Shown here in pieces: positions 8,260 to 14,933 of a DNA stretch of 53,589 bases. Position 1 is the stretch's first letter. Each line of letters starts with the position of its first letter. Under the pieces are notes generated by a model. The model was given only the letters and a program-made list of their open reading frames with translations. It made no database searches and had not been told where the DNA came from. A program made the position numbers and the translations under genes. Source of the DNA: CAZFOB01 sp964520325 (GTDB taxonomy: Bacteria; Actinomycetota; JAICYB01). Location of the stretch: NCBI GenBank assembly GCA_964520325.1, contig CAZFOB010000022.1, forward strand, positions 1 through 53,589, given 5' to 3'.

Positions 8260-9679
8260 AAAGGCCGGCCGCAGCGAGCTGTTTGTCGAGCCATTCGGTC
8301 GGCGTCGACTTGGTGGCCAGGCGCTTGAGCTTCTTGTCGCGCTTCATGCGCTCGGCCCCCGAAAGCTCGAGCGCGAACTCGATCGCATCGGCCGTTGCCG
8401 GCACGTCGAAGGGATTCACGGGCACGACCGCAGTCCCGATCTCCTCGAACGCTCCGGCGTTGCGCGACAGGATGACGGTGCCGGCGCGATCGTTGACGAC
8501 GGCGCCTTCCTTGCTCACGAGGTTCAGCCCGTCGTAGACGGGATTCACGAGCAGGACGTCGTACAGACGCATGGCTCCAAGCGATCGCGCGAAATCGTCC
8601 TCGAAGAGCAAGTGCACCGGACCTACGGTGGCGTCCATCTTCTTTTCGTAGCGCTCGTTGATCCGGCGGACGACGTCGAGACACTCACCGTAGTAACGCT
8701 GGTATCGCTCGACGGTTAGTCGTGACGGGTAGAGCAACGCGAGGAACAGCACCTCGTTCACGAGCTTCGGACTGCGCTCGAGGAGATGTTCGAACGCCAG
8801 GAAGCCGCGCAGAGGGTTCTTCGACAGATCGATGCGGTCGACACGCAGTAGCAGTTTGCGCCCGGCGCGGAGCTCATCGTGCGAGGTCACCCACGAACGC
8901 GTCGCCGGATCGTCGGCCTCCTTGCGCAACCGTTCCGCATCGACCGGAACCGGCGCGACGATGACCCGTGTCGTCCGGCGACCGAAGGTCACCTCGTCGC
9001 TACTTACCGAGGCGCCGCGAACCAAGCGTTGGCAGCATCGGAGGAACGCATCGGCCCACGCCCGAGCGTGGAAGCCAACGACGTCGTAGCTGAGCATGCC
9101 AACGAGCAGCTCTGATGCCACCTCGTCCGGCAGCATCGAGAAGTACTCCGGCTCGCACCACGGCGTGTGGTGGAAGTAGATCAACGGACGTTTGCTCCGG
9201 CTCTTCTTGCGCACGAAGCTCCCGGCGAGCATCAGGTGGTAGTCGTGGATGAGTACCGCGCTGCCGGACGAATCGATCGAAGTCTGCGCGTAGAGCTCGT
9301 TCACCTTCCGGTAGCCGTCCCAGGCTTTGCCGAAGAGTCCGTCGAACGTCGGCGAGTGCGGGGCGTCGAACAGGTAGTGGAAGAGGAACCACAGCACCTC
9401 GTTCGAGAAGACGTCGTAATGGAGGTGCTGCAACCCTGACGGGATGTCGAGGAGCCGGAGGGTGAAGCCGTCCTGTTCCCGTCCGGTTGTGAATCGTTGA
9501 GCCAGCAGACGATCGGTATCGCTCATCGCCGCCGCGATCCACGTGCCACCGGTGCCTTCGATGACCTGGGCGACCGAACCGATCATGCCCCCGCCACCCC
9601 GGCGTGCGATGGGCGCGTCGACGGAGCCTCCGTAGGTGAACGGGCCGCGATTGGATAAGACGAGCAGGTTCTCAGACAC
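8249..9679 (-). CDS. otsA: Alpha,alpha-trehalose-phosphate synthase (GT20)
   Basis: The product, 476 aa, transfers glucose from a nucleotide sugar to glucose-6-phosphate. LLVLSNRGPFTY and RRGGGGMIGSV near the N-terminus, IHDYHLMLAGSFVR, and VNPVYDGLNLVSKE near the C-terminus are family hallmarks. No trehalose-6-phosphate phosphatase (otsB) is nearby. The start is GTG 9679, overlapping the stop of the upstream gene by eight bases. The final SRR lies beyond the point where the duplicated fragment at 7435 stops (AAGL then stop), suggesting a shifted original stop. Confidence 0.93.
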   Translation of the reverse strand: MSENLLVLSNRGPFTYGGSVDAPIARRGGGGMIGSVAQVIEGTGGTWIAAAMSDTDRLLAQRFTTGREQDGFTLRLLDIPSGLQHLHYDVFSNEVLWFLFHYLFDAPHSPTFDGLFGKAWDGYRKVNELYAQTSIDSSGSAVLIHDYHLMLAGSFVRKKSRSKRPLIYFHHTPWCEPEYFSMLPDEVASELLVGMLSYDVVGFHARAWADAFLRCCQRLVRGASVSSDEVTFGRRTTRVIVAPVPVDAERLRKEADDPATRSWVTSHDELRAGRKLLLRVDRIDLSKNPLRGFLAFEHLLERSPKLVNEVLFLALLYPSRLTVERYQRYYGECLDVVRRINERYEKKMDATVGPVHLLFEDDFARSLGAMRLYDVLLVNPVYDGLNLVSKEGAVVNDRAGTVILSRNAGAFEEIGTAVVPVNPFDVPATADAIEFALELSGAERMKRDKKLKRLATKSTPTEWLDKQLAAAGLSRR

Positions 9680-10922
9680 GCACTAAGTCTGCGATGAGTT
9701 GGAGCCAGTCGCCGAGCTCCCGGGTCGTGAGGTAGTTGTCTCGGATGAGCTCCTTCGCCGCCTCGCCCATCTTCTGAGCCTTCTCCGGATCCTCAAGGAG
9801 CTCGATCGACCTCTGTGCGGTCTCCTCGATCGATTCGACCAGATAGCCGGTGCGTCCGTCGTCGATCTGAAGTGTGATGCCACCGGCCCGGCCCCCGAGC
9901 ACCGGTTTGCCCTTCCATGCGGCTTCGGCCACCGTCAGTCCGAAACCTTCACGGATCGACTTCTGGATCACAACATCGGCGGCGCGCTGGAAGCAGTTGA
10001 TCGCGGTGTTGCCGACCTGCTGGAAGTTGGACAGGATCACGATGTCCTGACCATCGCCCTGCTGCTTGACGAGCTCGTCGTAGATGGTGAGTCCCTCGGG
10101 ATCGTCGTGTGCGAGCGATCCGGCGAGGACGAGCTGGACGTCGGGGATCTTCTCCTTCACGATGCGGTACGCGTCGATGACTCCCTGAGGGTCCTTCCAC
10201 GGGTCGAATCGCGAGATCTGCGCGAGAATCGGACGCTGCGGATCGACGTGGTAGCCGCGACAGATGTCCTTGACGGTGACGTCTGAGAGGTCTGAGTTCT
10301 TGGGTGAGGTCGGATCGATCGAGGGAGCCGAGATCACGACGCGGTCTCCGGGAACCTCGGGCTGTACGAACTGCTTCATCGTGAAGACCATCGCGTCGTA
10401 GGGCTCGAGGAACTGCTTGATGAAGTTCCAGATGCCGGGGTGCGGGTCGGCGCAGTCGATGTGGCAGCGCCAGATCCACTTCTTGGCCACGCGCGTGCGG
10501 TCGCTGCCGAGCATGTACGGGATCGCCATCGGCTGCGGGTCGTGGACGACGCAGATGTCGAAGCCTTCGGGGAGCGCGGCGAGGTTCTGTTCGACCGTCC
10601 AGAGGTAGTGGACCTCCATCGCCCGCTCCCACGGCAGGTCCTTGTTGCCCTGAAAACCGTTGTGGACCGACTTGGTGATCTCGAAGAACCGTTCGTTCCC
10701 GTCGATCACTCCCCATTGCGCGGCGATCCCCAGATCGTGCAGTAGAGGGATCTGGGCGAGCAGGAGCTCGGCGACGCCGCCGCCGTACTCGGTCGAGTTG
10801 ATGTGCAGGACGCGAAGTCCATTGTGATCGCTGCCGATCTTCTGCAGGTCGGCGATCACGTCGTCGGTGACGATGCCGTGGAACTCTTCGATCTGTCTCG
10901 GCCAAACGGCGACGGTGCGCAT
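9672..10922 (-). CDS. treT: Trehalose synthase-type glycosyltransferase (GT4, TreT-like)
   Basis: The product is 416 aa. Family members form trehalose directly from NDP-glucose and glucose. HINSTEYGGGVAELLLAQIPLL, LWRCHIDCADPHPGIWNF-like and IREGFGLTVAEAAWKGKPV (the E-x7-E glycosyltransferase signature) are diagnostic of this GT4 subgroup. The start is ATG 10922 with AAGGAAAGG upstream. It forms an operon with otsA, so two different trehalose routes are coupled. The exact donor and acceptor are not proven by sequence. Confidence 0.85.
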   Translation of the reverse strand: MRTVAVWPRQIEEFHGIVTDDVIADLQKIGSDHNGLRVLHINSTEYGGGVAELLLAQIPLLHDLGIAAQWGVIDGNERFFEITKSVHNGFQGNKDLPWERAMEVHYLWTVEQNLAALPEGFDICVVHDPQPMAIPYMLGSDRTRVAKKWIWRCHIDCADPHPGIWNFIKQFLEPYDAMVFTMKQFVQPEVPGDRVVISAPSIDPTSPKNSDLSDVTVKDICRGYHVDPQRPILAQISRFDPWKDPQGVIDAYRIVKEKIPDVQLVLAGSLAHDDPEGLTIYDELVKQQGDGQDIVILSNFQQVGNTAINCFQRAADVVIQKSIREGFGLTVAEAAWKGKPVLGGRAGGITLQIDDGRTGYLVESIEETAQRSIELLEDPEKAQKMGEAAKELIRDNYLTTRELGDWLQLIADLVRV

Positions 10923-11006
10923 CTGGGACCTTTCCTTGAGTTCGGTAGCGGCCGAGTCAACTACGATGGCTGGGTCGCGCGCCAATCCTATGAGTACCCA
11001 ACAGCT

Positions 11007-12221
11007 ATGCCCGATCTGGTAGGCCCGCCAACCGTCGAGAGGTTCAGGCGGTGGGGGATCATCGCATGGTCGACGATCGGCGTCCTGCTGCTCGTCTTGT
11101 CCGCCCTCTGGGCGATGCTTCAGGTCAAGGAGCTCTTCCCGCCGCTGTTCGTTGCGCTCATCACGATCTACATGCTGAACCCGCTCGTCTCGCTGCTTGA
11201 GGCCCGTGGGGTCAAGCGCGTGTACGGGGGATGTCTCTCGCTCCTCGTGCTGATCGCGGTCGTGTCCACCGCCGTCGCGCTGCTGATCCCCGTCCTCGTC
11301 GATCAGGGGCAGGACTTCGCGAAGGATCTTCCCGTTGCCGTCGACCGTGCGGGTGATCTCGCGCATGACGTCAGCGAAGACCTGACCCGGCGGTTCGGAG
11401 CCGAGTTCGACATCAGAGAGTGGATCGGCGGCCGTTCCGACCTTGTCGCCGACCTCGTCGGGCGCGTTGGTGGATTCCTTCGGTCGGCGGCTTCAGCCGT
11501 CGCATTGATCGTGATCGGGCTCGTGCTCGGGTTCTATCTGCTCATCGACCTGCCGCGCCTGCGCCGCTCGGCCCTTTCCCTGGTCCCGCCCGAGAAGCGG
11601 GACGAAGCGCGCAAGGTTGCGGCCTCTATCGCAGCGGCGATGGGCGGCTTCTTCCGCGGACAGCTCATGGTTGCGTTGGTCGTCGCCGTGATGTCGGCGA
11701 TCGGACTCCGCATCATCGGTTTGCCCTACTGGGCTGTGATCGGCCTCATCGCGGGAGTGTTCAACCTGGTTCCGCTCATCGGTCCGTTCGTCGGAGCGGT
11801 TCCCGCGATGCTGATCGCCGCCACCCTGGGCGATCCCATCAAGATCCTGCTCGTGGTCGTCGTGCTCACGGCCGTGCAGCAGATCGACAACCACTTCATC
11901 TCTCCGAACGTGATGCGCTGGAGCGTGCAGCTGCATCCGGTGACCGTGATGCTCGCGCTCACGGCCGGGGCGACGCTGTCCGGGTTGTTCGGGATGCTCG
12001 TCGCCGTGCCGATCATGGCGTCTCTCAAGATCATCGCCGCGCACCTCTGGCGAACCCGCGTGCCCTGGGGAGAGGAGGTCTTCGCCTTCGAGGAACAGCT
12101 GAGCGAACGTGGTCCCCCTCACCTCGAGGCCGCACGCTCCGACGAGCGCCCTGCCGTTCTGCCGGACCTCCCGGAAGGGCCGGCGGATCTTCCGGACCGG
12201 GCGCCGCCGTTGCCCGACTGA
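11007..12221 (+). CDS. AI-2E family permease
   Basis: The product, 404 aa, belongs to the AI-2E (formerly PerM/DUF20) membrane family, with about eight membrane segments. Examples are an N-terminal pair around WGIIAWSTIGVLLLVLSAL and a core GVFNLVPLIGPFVGAVPA, and HFISPNVMRWSVQLHP is the characteristic conserved loop. The proline- and acid-rich tail after about 360 is probably cytoplasmic. Members include the autoinducer exporter TqsA and sodium/proton antiporters; the substrate here is unknown. It is divergent from treT and directly upstream of the SAM riboswitch. Confidence 0.88.
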   Translation: MPDLVGPPTVERFRRWGIIAWSTIGVLLLVLSALWAMLQVKELFPPLFVALITIYMLNPLVSLLEARGVKRVYGGCLSLLVLIAVVSTAVALLIPVLVDQGQDFAKDLPVAVDRAGDLAHDVSEDLTRRFGAEFDIREWIGGRSDLVADLVGRVGGFLRSAASAVALIVIGLVLGFYLLIDLPRLRRSALSLVPPEKRDEARKVAASIAAAMGGFFRGQLMVALVVAVMSAIGLRIIGLPYWAVIGLIAGVFNLVPLIGPFVGAVPAMLIAATLGDPIKILLVVVVLTAVQQIDNHFISPNVMRWSVQLHPVTVMLALTAGATLSGLFGMLVAVPIMASLKIIAAHLWRTRVPWGEEVFAFEEQLSERGPPHLEAARSDERPAVLPDLPEGPADLPDRAPPLPD

Positions 12222-12246
12222 GCTATATCTGGTTTCATGGTCTTTC

Positions 12247-12364
12247 GGTTCATCAAGAGGGGTGGAGGGACCGGCCCGTCGAAGCCCCGGCAACCGGTGA
12301 CCTGGGAGTTGATTCGCCCGGGAAGCGAGGTGCTAACGCCGTCCCGCGATGGGGACGATGAGCC
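12247..12364 (+). ncRNA. SAM-I (S-box) riboswitch
   Basis: The aptamer is recognisable by CAUCAAGAGGGGUGGAGGGA, CCGGCAACCGG and GGUGCUAACGCC. The P1 arms GGUUCAUC (12247-12254) and GAUGAGCC (12357-12364) pair fully with one G-U. P2 is GGGG/CCCC, P3 is CCUGGG/CCCGGG, and P4 is the hairpin GUCCC-GCGAUG-GGGAC. The SD AGGAG (12365-12369) for the gene starting at TTG 12376 touches P1. Bases CUUU (12242-12245) can extend P1 over the SD, so SAM binding should block translation initiation. No terminator hairpin is seen. Confidence 0.95.
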
Positions 12365-12375
12365 AGGAGCGTGAG

Positions 12376-13635
12376 TTGGCGGACATCAAGCAGCTGAAGT
12401 GTCGGGAGTGCGCGAGGACCTACGACGTCGCGCCCATCCACGTCTGCGAGTACTGCTTCGGCCCCCTCGAGGCGGACTACGACTACGAGAAGATCGACCG
12501 GGACATCAGCCGGGAGCAGATCGCGGCGGGTCCGCGTTCCATCTGGCGATACGTCGATCTGCTTCCGATCTCGGCCGATACGCCCCGCGTCGATCTCGGT
12601 GCCGGCTTCACCCCGCTCGTGCCGGCTCCGCGCCTGGGGGCGGAGCTCGGTATCAGTGATCTCTGGCTCAAGAACGACACCGTGAATCCGACATTCTCGT
12701 TCAAGGACCGCGTCGTGTCGGTTGGGCTCACGAAGGCCAAAGAGTTCGGGATGCGGGTGGCGGCCGCGGGAACGACGGGAAACCTCGGCAACTCCGTTGC
12801 TGCGCACGCGGCGAAGGCCGGTATGCCGTCGGTGATCTTCATGCCGTCCGACCTCGAGGCGGGGAAGATCGTCACAACCGCGGTCTACGGCGGCACGATC
12901 GTTGCGATCAAAGGCAACTACGACGAGGTGAATCGCCTGTGCGCCGAGGTCGCCGACGCGTACGAGTGGGCGTTCGTGAATACGAATATCCGCGCCTTCT
13001 ACTCCGAAGGCAGCAAGACGCTTGCGTTCGAATGTGTCGAGCAGCTTGGTTGGCGCTATCCGGAGCACATGGTCGTGCCGATCGGCTCGGGTTCGCAGCT
13101 CGTGAAGATCCGCAAGGGACTCGAAGAGCTGCACAGGGTTGGGCTCATGCCCGCCGAACCTCACACCAAGGTTCACGGTGCGCAGGCGCTTGGATGTTCG
13201 CCGGTCGCGGAAGCCTTCCTCACCGGCGTCGATCACGTGCGTCCGCAGAAACCGAACACGATCGCGAAGTCGATCGCGATCGGCAACCCCGCCGACGGGC
13301 AATACGCGTTGCAAGCCATACGCCAAACCGGCGGACGCGCAGACACCGTCACCGAGGAAGAGATCGTCGACTCGATCCTTCTGCTCGCTCGCACCGAGGG
13401 CATCTTCGCGGAGACCGCCGGTGGCGTGACCGTGGGTGTGCTCGCGAAGCTCGCGGCGTCGGGTTCCTTCGCCAAAGGCGAGCGCGTGGTCGCGATGATC
13501 ACCGGGATGGGGCTGAAGACCATCGAGGCCGTTTCGGGCCGCGCTCAGCCCGCGGTTACCATCACTGCGAGCATGGACGAGTTCGAAGAGAAGGTCGAGC
13601 TCGGACTGATCCCGAACGGAAAGGCCAAGCTTTGA
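12376..13635 (+). CDS. thrC: Threonine synthase-like PLP enzyme under SAM control
   Basis: The product, 419 aa, is fold-type II. It starts with a small zinc-ribbon-like segment (LKCRECARTY, HVCEYCFGPLE) common in ThrC, then FSFKDR with the PLP lysine near K110 and AAGTTGNLGNSVAAH, the substrate/phosphate loop. By family it converts O-phosphohomoserine to threonine. I place the start at TTG 12376, with AGGAG six bases upstream and MADIKQLKC matching family N-termini. ATG 12358 and 12349 lie inside the riboswitch. Control by SAM and coupling to a sulfur carrier suggest it may instead make homocysteine; this is inference. Confidence 0.9.
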   Translation: MADIKQLKCRECARTYDVAPIHVCEYCFGPLEADYDYEKIDRDISREQIAAGPRSIWRYVDLLPISADTPRVDLGAGFTPLVPAPRLGAELGISDLWLKNDTVNPTFSFKDRVVSVGLTKAKEFGMRVAAAGTTGNLGNSVAAHAAKAGMPSVIFMPSDLEAGKIVTTAVYGGTIVAIKGNYDEVNRLCAEVADAYEWAFVNTNIRAFYSEGSKTLAFECVEQLGWRYPEHMVVPIGSGSQLVKIRKGLEELHRVGLMPAEPHTKVHGAQALGCSPVAEAFLTGVDHVRPQKPNTIAKSIAIGNPADGQYALQAIRQTGGRADTVTEEEIVDSILLLARTEGIFAETAGGVTVGVLAKLAASGSFAKGERVVAMITGMGLKTIEAVSGRAQPAVTITASMDEFEEKVELGLIPNGKAKL

Positions 13636-13919
13636 GCGTCAAGGTCAAGATCCCGACGCCGCTGCGCAAGCTCACCAACCAGCAGGCCGAAGTCGATGCA
13701 GAAGGCTCGACCATCCGCGAGATCGTCGACAGCCTCGAAGCGCTCTTCCCGGGTTTCAAGGAGCGCATGTGCGATGACCAAGGCGACCTTCGCCGGTTCG
13801 TGAACGTGTATGTGGGCGAAGAGGACATCCGGTTCATGGACGGCTTCGACACCAAGGTCGCGGACGGCGAGCAGGTCTCGATCATCCCCGCAGTCGCCGG
13901 CGGCTCTGCGGCCGGCTGA
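13632..13919 (+). CDS. MoaD/ThiS/CysO-like sulfur-carrier protein with masked C-terminus
   Basis: The product, 95 aa, has a beta-grasp fold. VKVKIPTPLRKLTNQQAEV at the start, and FVNVYVGEEDIRF and VSIIPAVAGG at the end, match CysO/MoaD-type carriers. The diglycine (G90-G91) is followed by SAAG, so it must be trimmed, as a JAMM-type protease does for CysO or HcyS, before adenylation and thiocarboxylation. The TTG 13632 overlaps the previous stop (TTGA), so it is translated with the ThrC-like enzyme and shares its SAM riboswitch. The activating enzyme and protease genes are not in this window. Confidence 0.88.
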   Translation: MSVKVKIPTPLRKLTNQQAEVDAEGSTIREIVDSLEALFPGFKERMCDDQGDLRRFVNVYVGEEDIRFMDGFDTKVADGEQVSIIPAVAGGSAAG

Positions 13920-13931
13920 TCGGAGCGATCC

Positions 13932-14417
13932 TTAGATGAAGAGGTTGATCTCCGATTCGCTCATGCGAGCGAGCGCAGTTGCGGCACCGACGGTGTCGGA
14001 AAGTCCGTCGATGAAGTCGTCGCGGGACAGACCCATGAGGTCCATCGTCATCTGGCAGGGCCACAGCTTCACACCGAGCTGCTGAGCCATCTCGAGCAGC
14101 TCGGTCGGCTCGGCAACCTTGTACTCGCGCGCGAGCTGGCGCATCATCATCGGCCCCATCCCGGCCATCTGGAGCTGCGAGAGGCCCAGGTGATCCGAAC
14201 CGCCGCGGTTGAAGACCGACAGCATCCTCTGCTTCCAGTTCTTTCCAGTCGTTCGCTTGGTGTTCTTCTGGAGGATCCGCAGGCCCCAGAAGGTGAAGAA
14301 GACGGCGACGTCCATGCCCGAGGCGGCCGCGGTGGTAGCAAGGATCAGGGTCGGCCAGGCCTTGTCGAGGGTGCCCGACCAGGCGATGATCGTCATCTTC
14401 TTCGGTTCCATGGTCAT
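13932..14417 (-). CDS. DsrE/DsrF-like (DsrE2-type) sulfur-transfer protein
   Basis: The product is 161 aa. KMTIIAWSGTLDKAWPTLIL and the glycine- and alanine-rich segment AAASGMDVAVFFTFWGL match DsrE2 proteins. A cysteine in KLWPCQMTMDLMGL is the expected sulfur-bearing residue. These proteins shuttle sulfane sulfur with TusA- or rhodanese-type partners, often at the membrane. It is convergent with the sulfur-carrier gene and divergent from the rrf2-sir operon, so a sulfur role fits. ATG 14417 has AGGTAGGG upstream; ATG 14411 is an alternative. Confidence 0.8.
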   Translation of the reverse strand: MTMEPKKMTIIAWSGTLDKAWPTLILATTAAASGMDVAVFFTFWGLRILQKNTKRTTGKNWKQRMLSVFNRGGSDHLGLSQLQMAGMGPMMMRQLAREYKVAEPTELLEMAQQLGVKLWPCQMTMDLMGLSRDDFIDGLSDTVGAATALARMSESEINLFI

Positions 14418-14446
14418 ACCCTACCTGCAAGAGGGGATTCGTCCAC

Positions 14447-14479
14447 TTGAAATACACACGGCTTATGGGTGATTATATT
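14447..14479 (+). promoter_or_regulatory. Probable promoter of rrf2-sir-cysH
   Basis: TTGAAA at 14447-14452 and GATTAT at 14471-14476 (18-bp spacer), or TATATT at 14474-14479, form a plausible promoter ending a few bases before the ATG at 14484, so the transcript may be leaderless. The region is the only AT-rich spot here and is the likely target of the Rrf2 protein itself. Confidence 0.45.
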
Positions 14480-14483
14480 GCAC

Positions 14484-14933
14484 ATGAGGTTCTCCCAAAA
14501 GACCGAATACGCCCTCAGAGCCCTCATCGAGCTCGGCTCCCGTCGGGACGAGGGGATACCCGTGCCCTGCCGCCAGGTCGCCGAGCGCCAGAAGATCCCA
14601 GAGCGCTTCTGCGAGCAGGTGCTCGCCGAGCTGCGTAAGGCCGGCCTGATCGAGAGTCAGCGCGGGGCCGCCGGAGGTGTGCGGCTGCACCGTGACCCGG
14701 CCACCGTCACGGTGAGCGAGGTCGTCGAAGCGCTCGAGGGGCCCGTCGTGACGCAAGCCTGCCTCGACCCCTTCGACGACGACGCCCGGAGCCAGGCTCA
14801 CTCTGCGCTTCAGGAGCTGTGGCTCGACATGCAGATCACGATCCGCGACCGGCTCGCACGCGTAAGCCTCGCCGACCTCATCGCGCGCCAAGCCGAACTG
14901 GACCAGTCGTCCTACCTGGTGTTCCAGATATGA
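14484..14933 (+). CDS. Rrf2 family transcriptional regulator
   Basis: The product is 149 aa. FSQKTEYALRALIELGSRR and the winged-helix recognition segment QVAERQKIPERFCEQVLAELRKAGLI are typical of Rrf2. Three cysteines occur (in VPCRQ, RFCEQ and TQACLDP), but not the closely spaced trio of IscR-like [2Fe-2S] regulators. It may therefore resemble CymR, which controls cysteine metabolism. The stop overlaps the sulfite reductase start (ATGA), so it probably regulates the assimilatory operon it heads. Confidence 0.88.
   Translation: MRFSQKTEYALRALIELGSRRDEGIPVPCRQVAERQKIPERFCEQVLAELRKAGLIESQRGAAGGVRLHRDPATVTVSEVVEALEGPVVTQACLDPFDDDARSQAHSALQELWLDMQITIRDRLARVSLADLIARQAELDQSSYLVFQI

Noticed and set aside
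12349..12375. ATG 12349 and ATG 12358 as the start of the threonine-synthase-like gene
   Set aside because: Both lie inside the riboswitch (P4 loop and P1 3' arm). TTG 12376 has a proper AGGAG and matches family N-termini.
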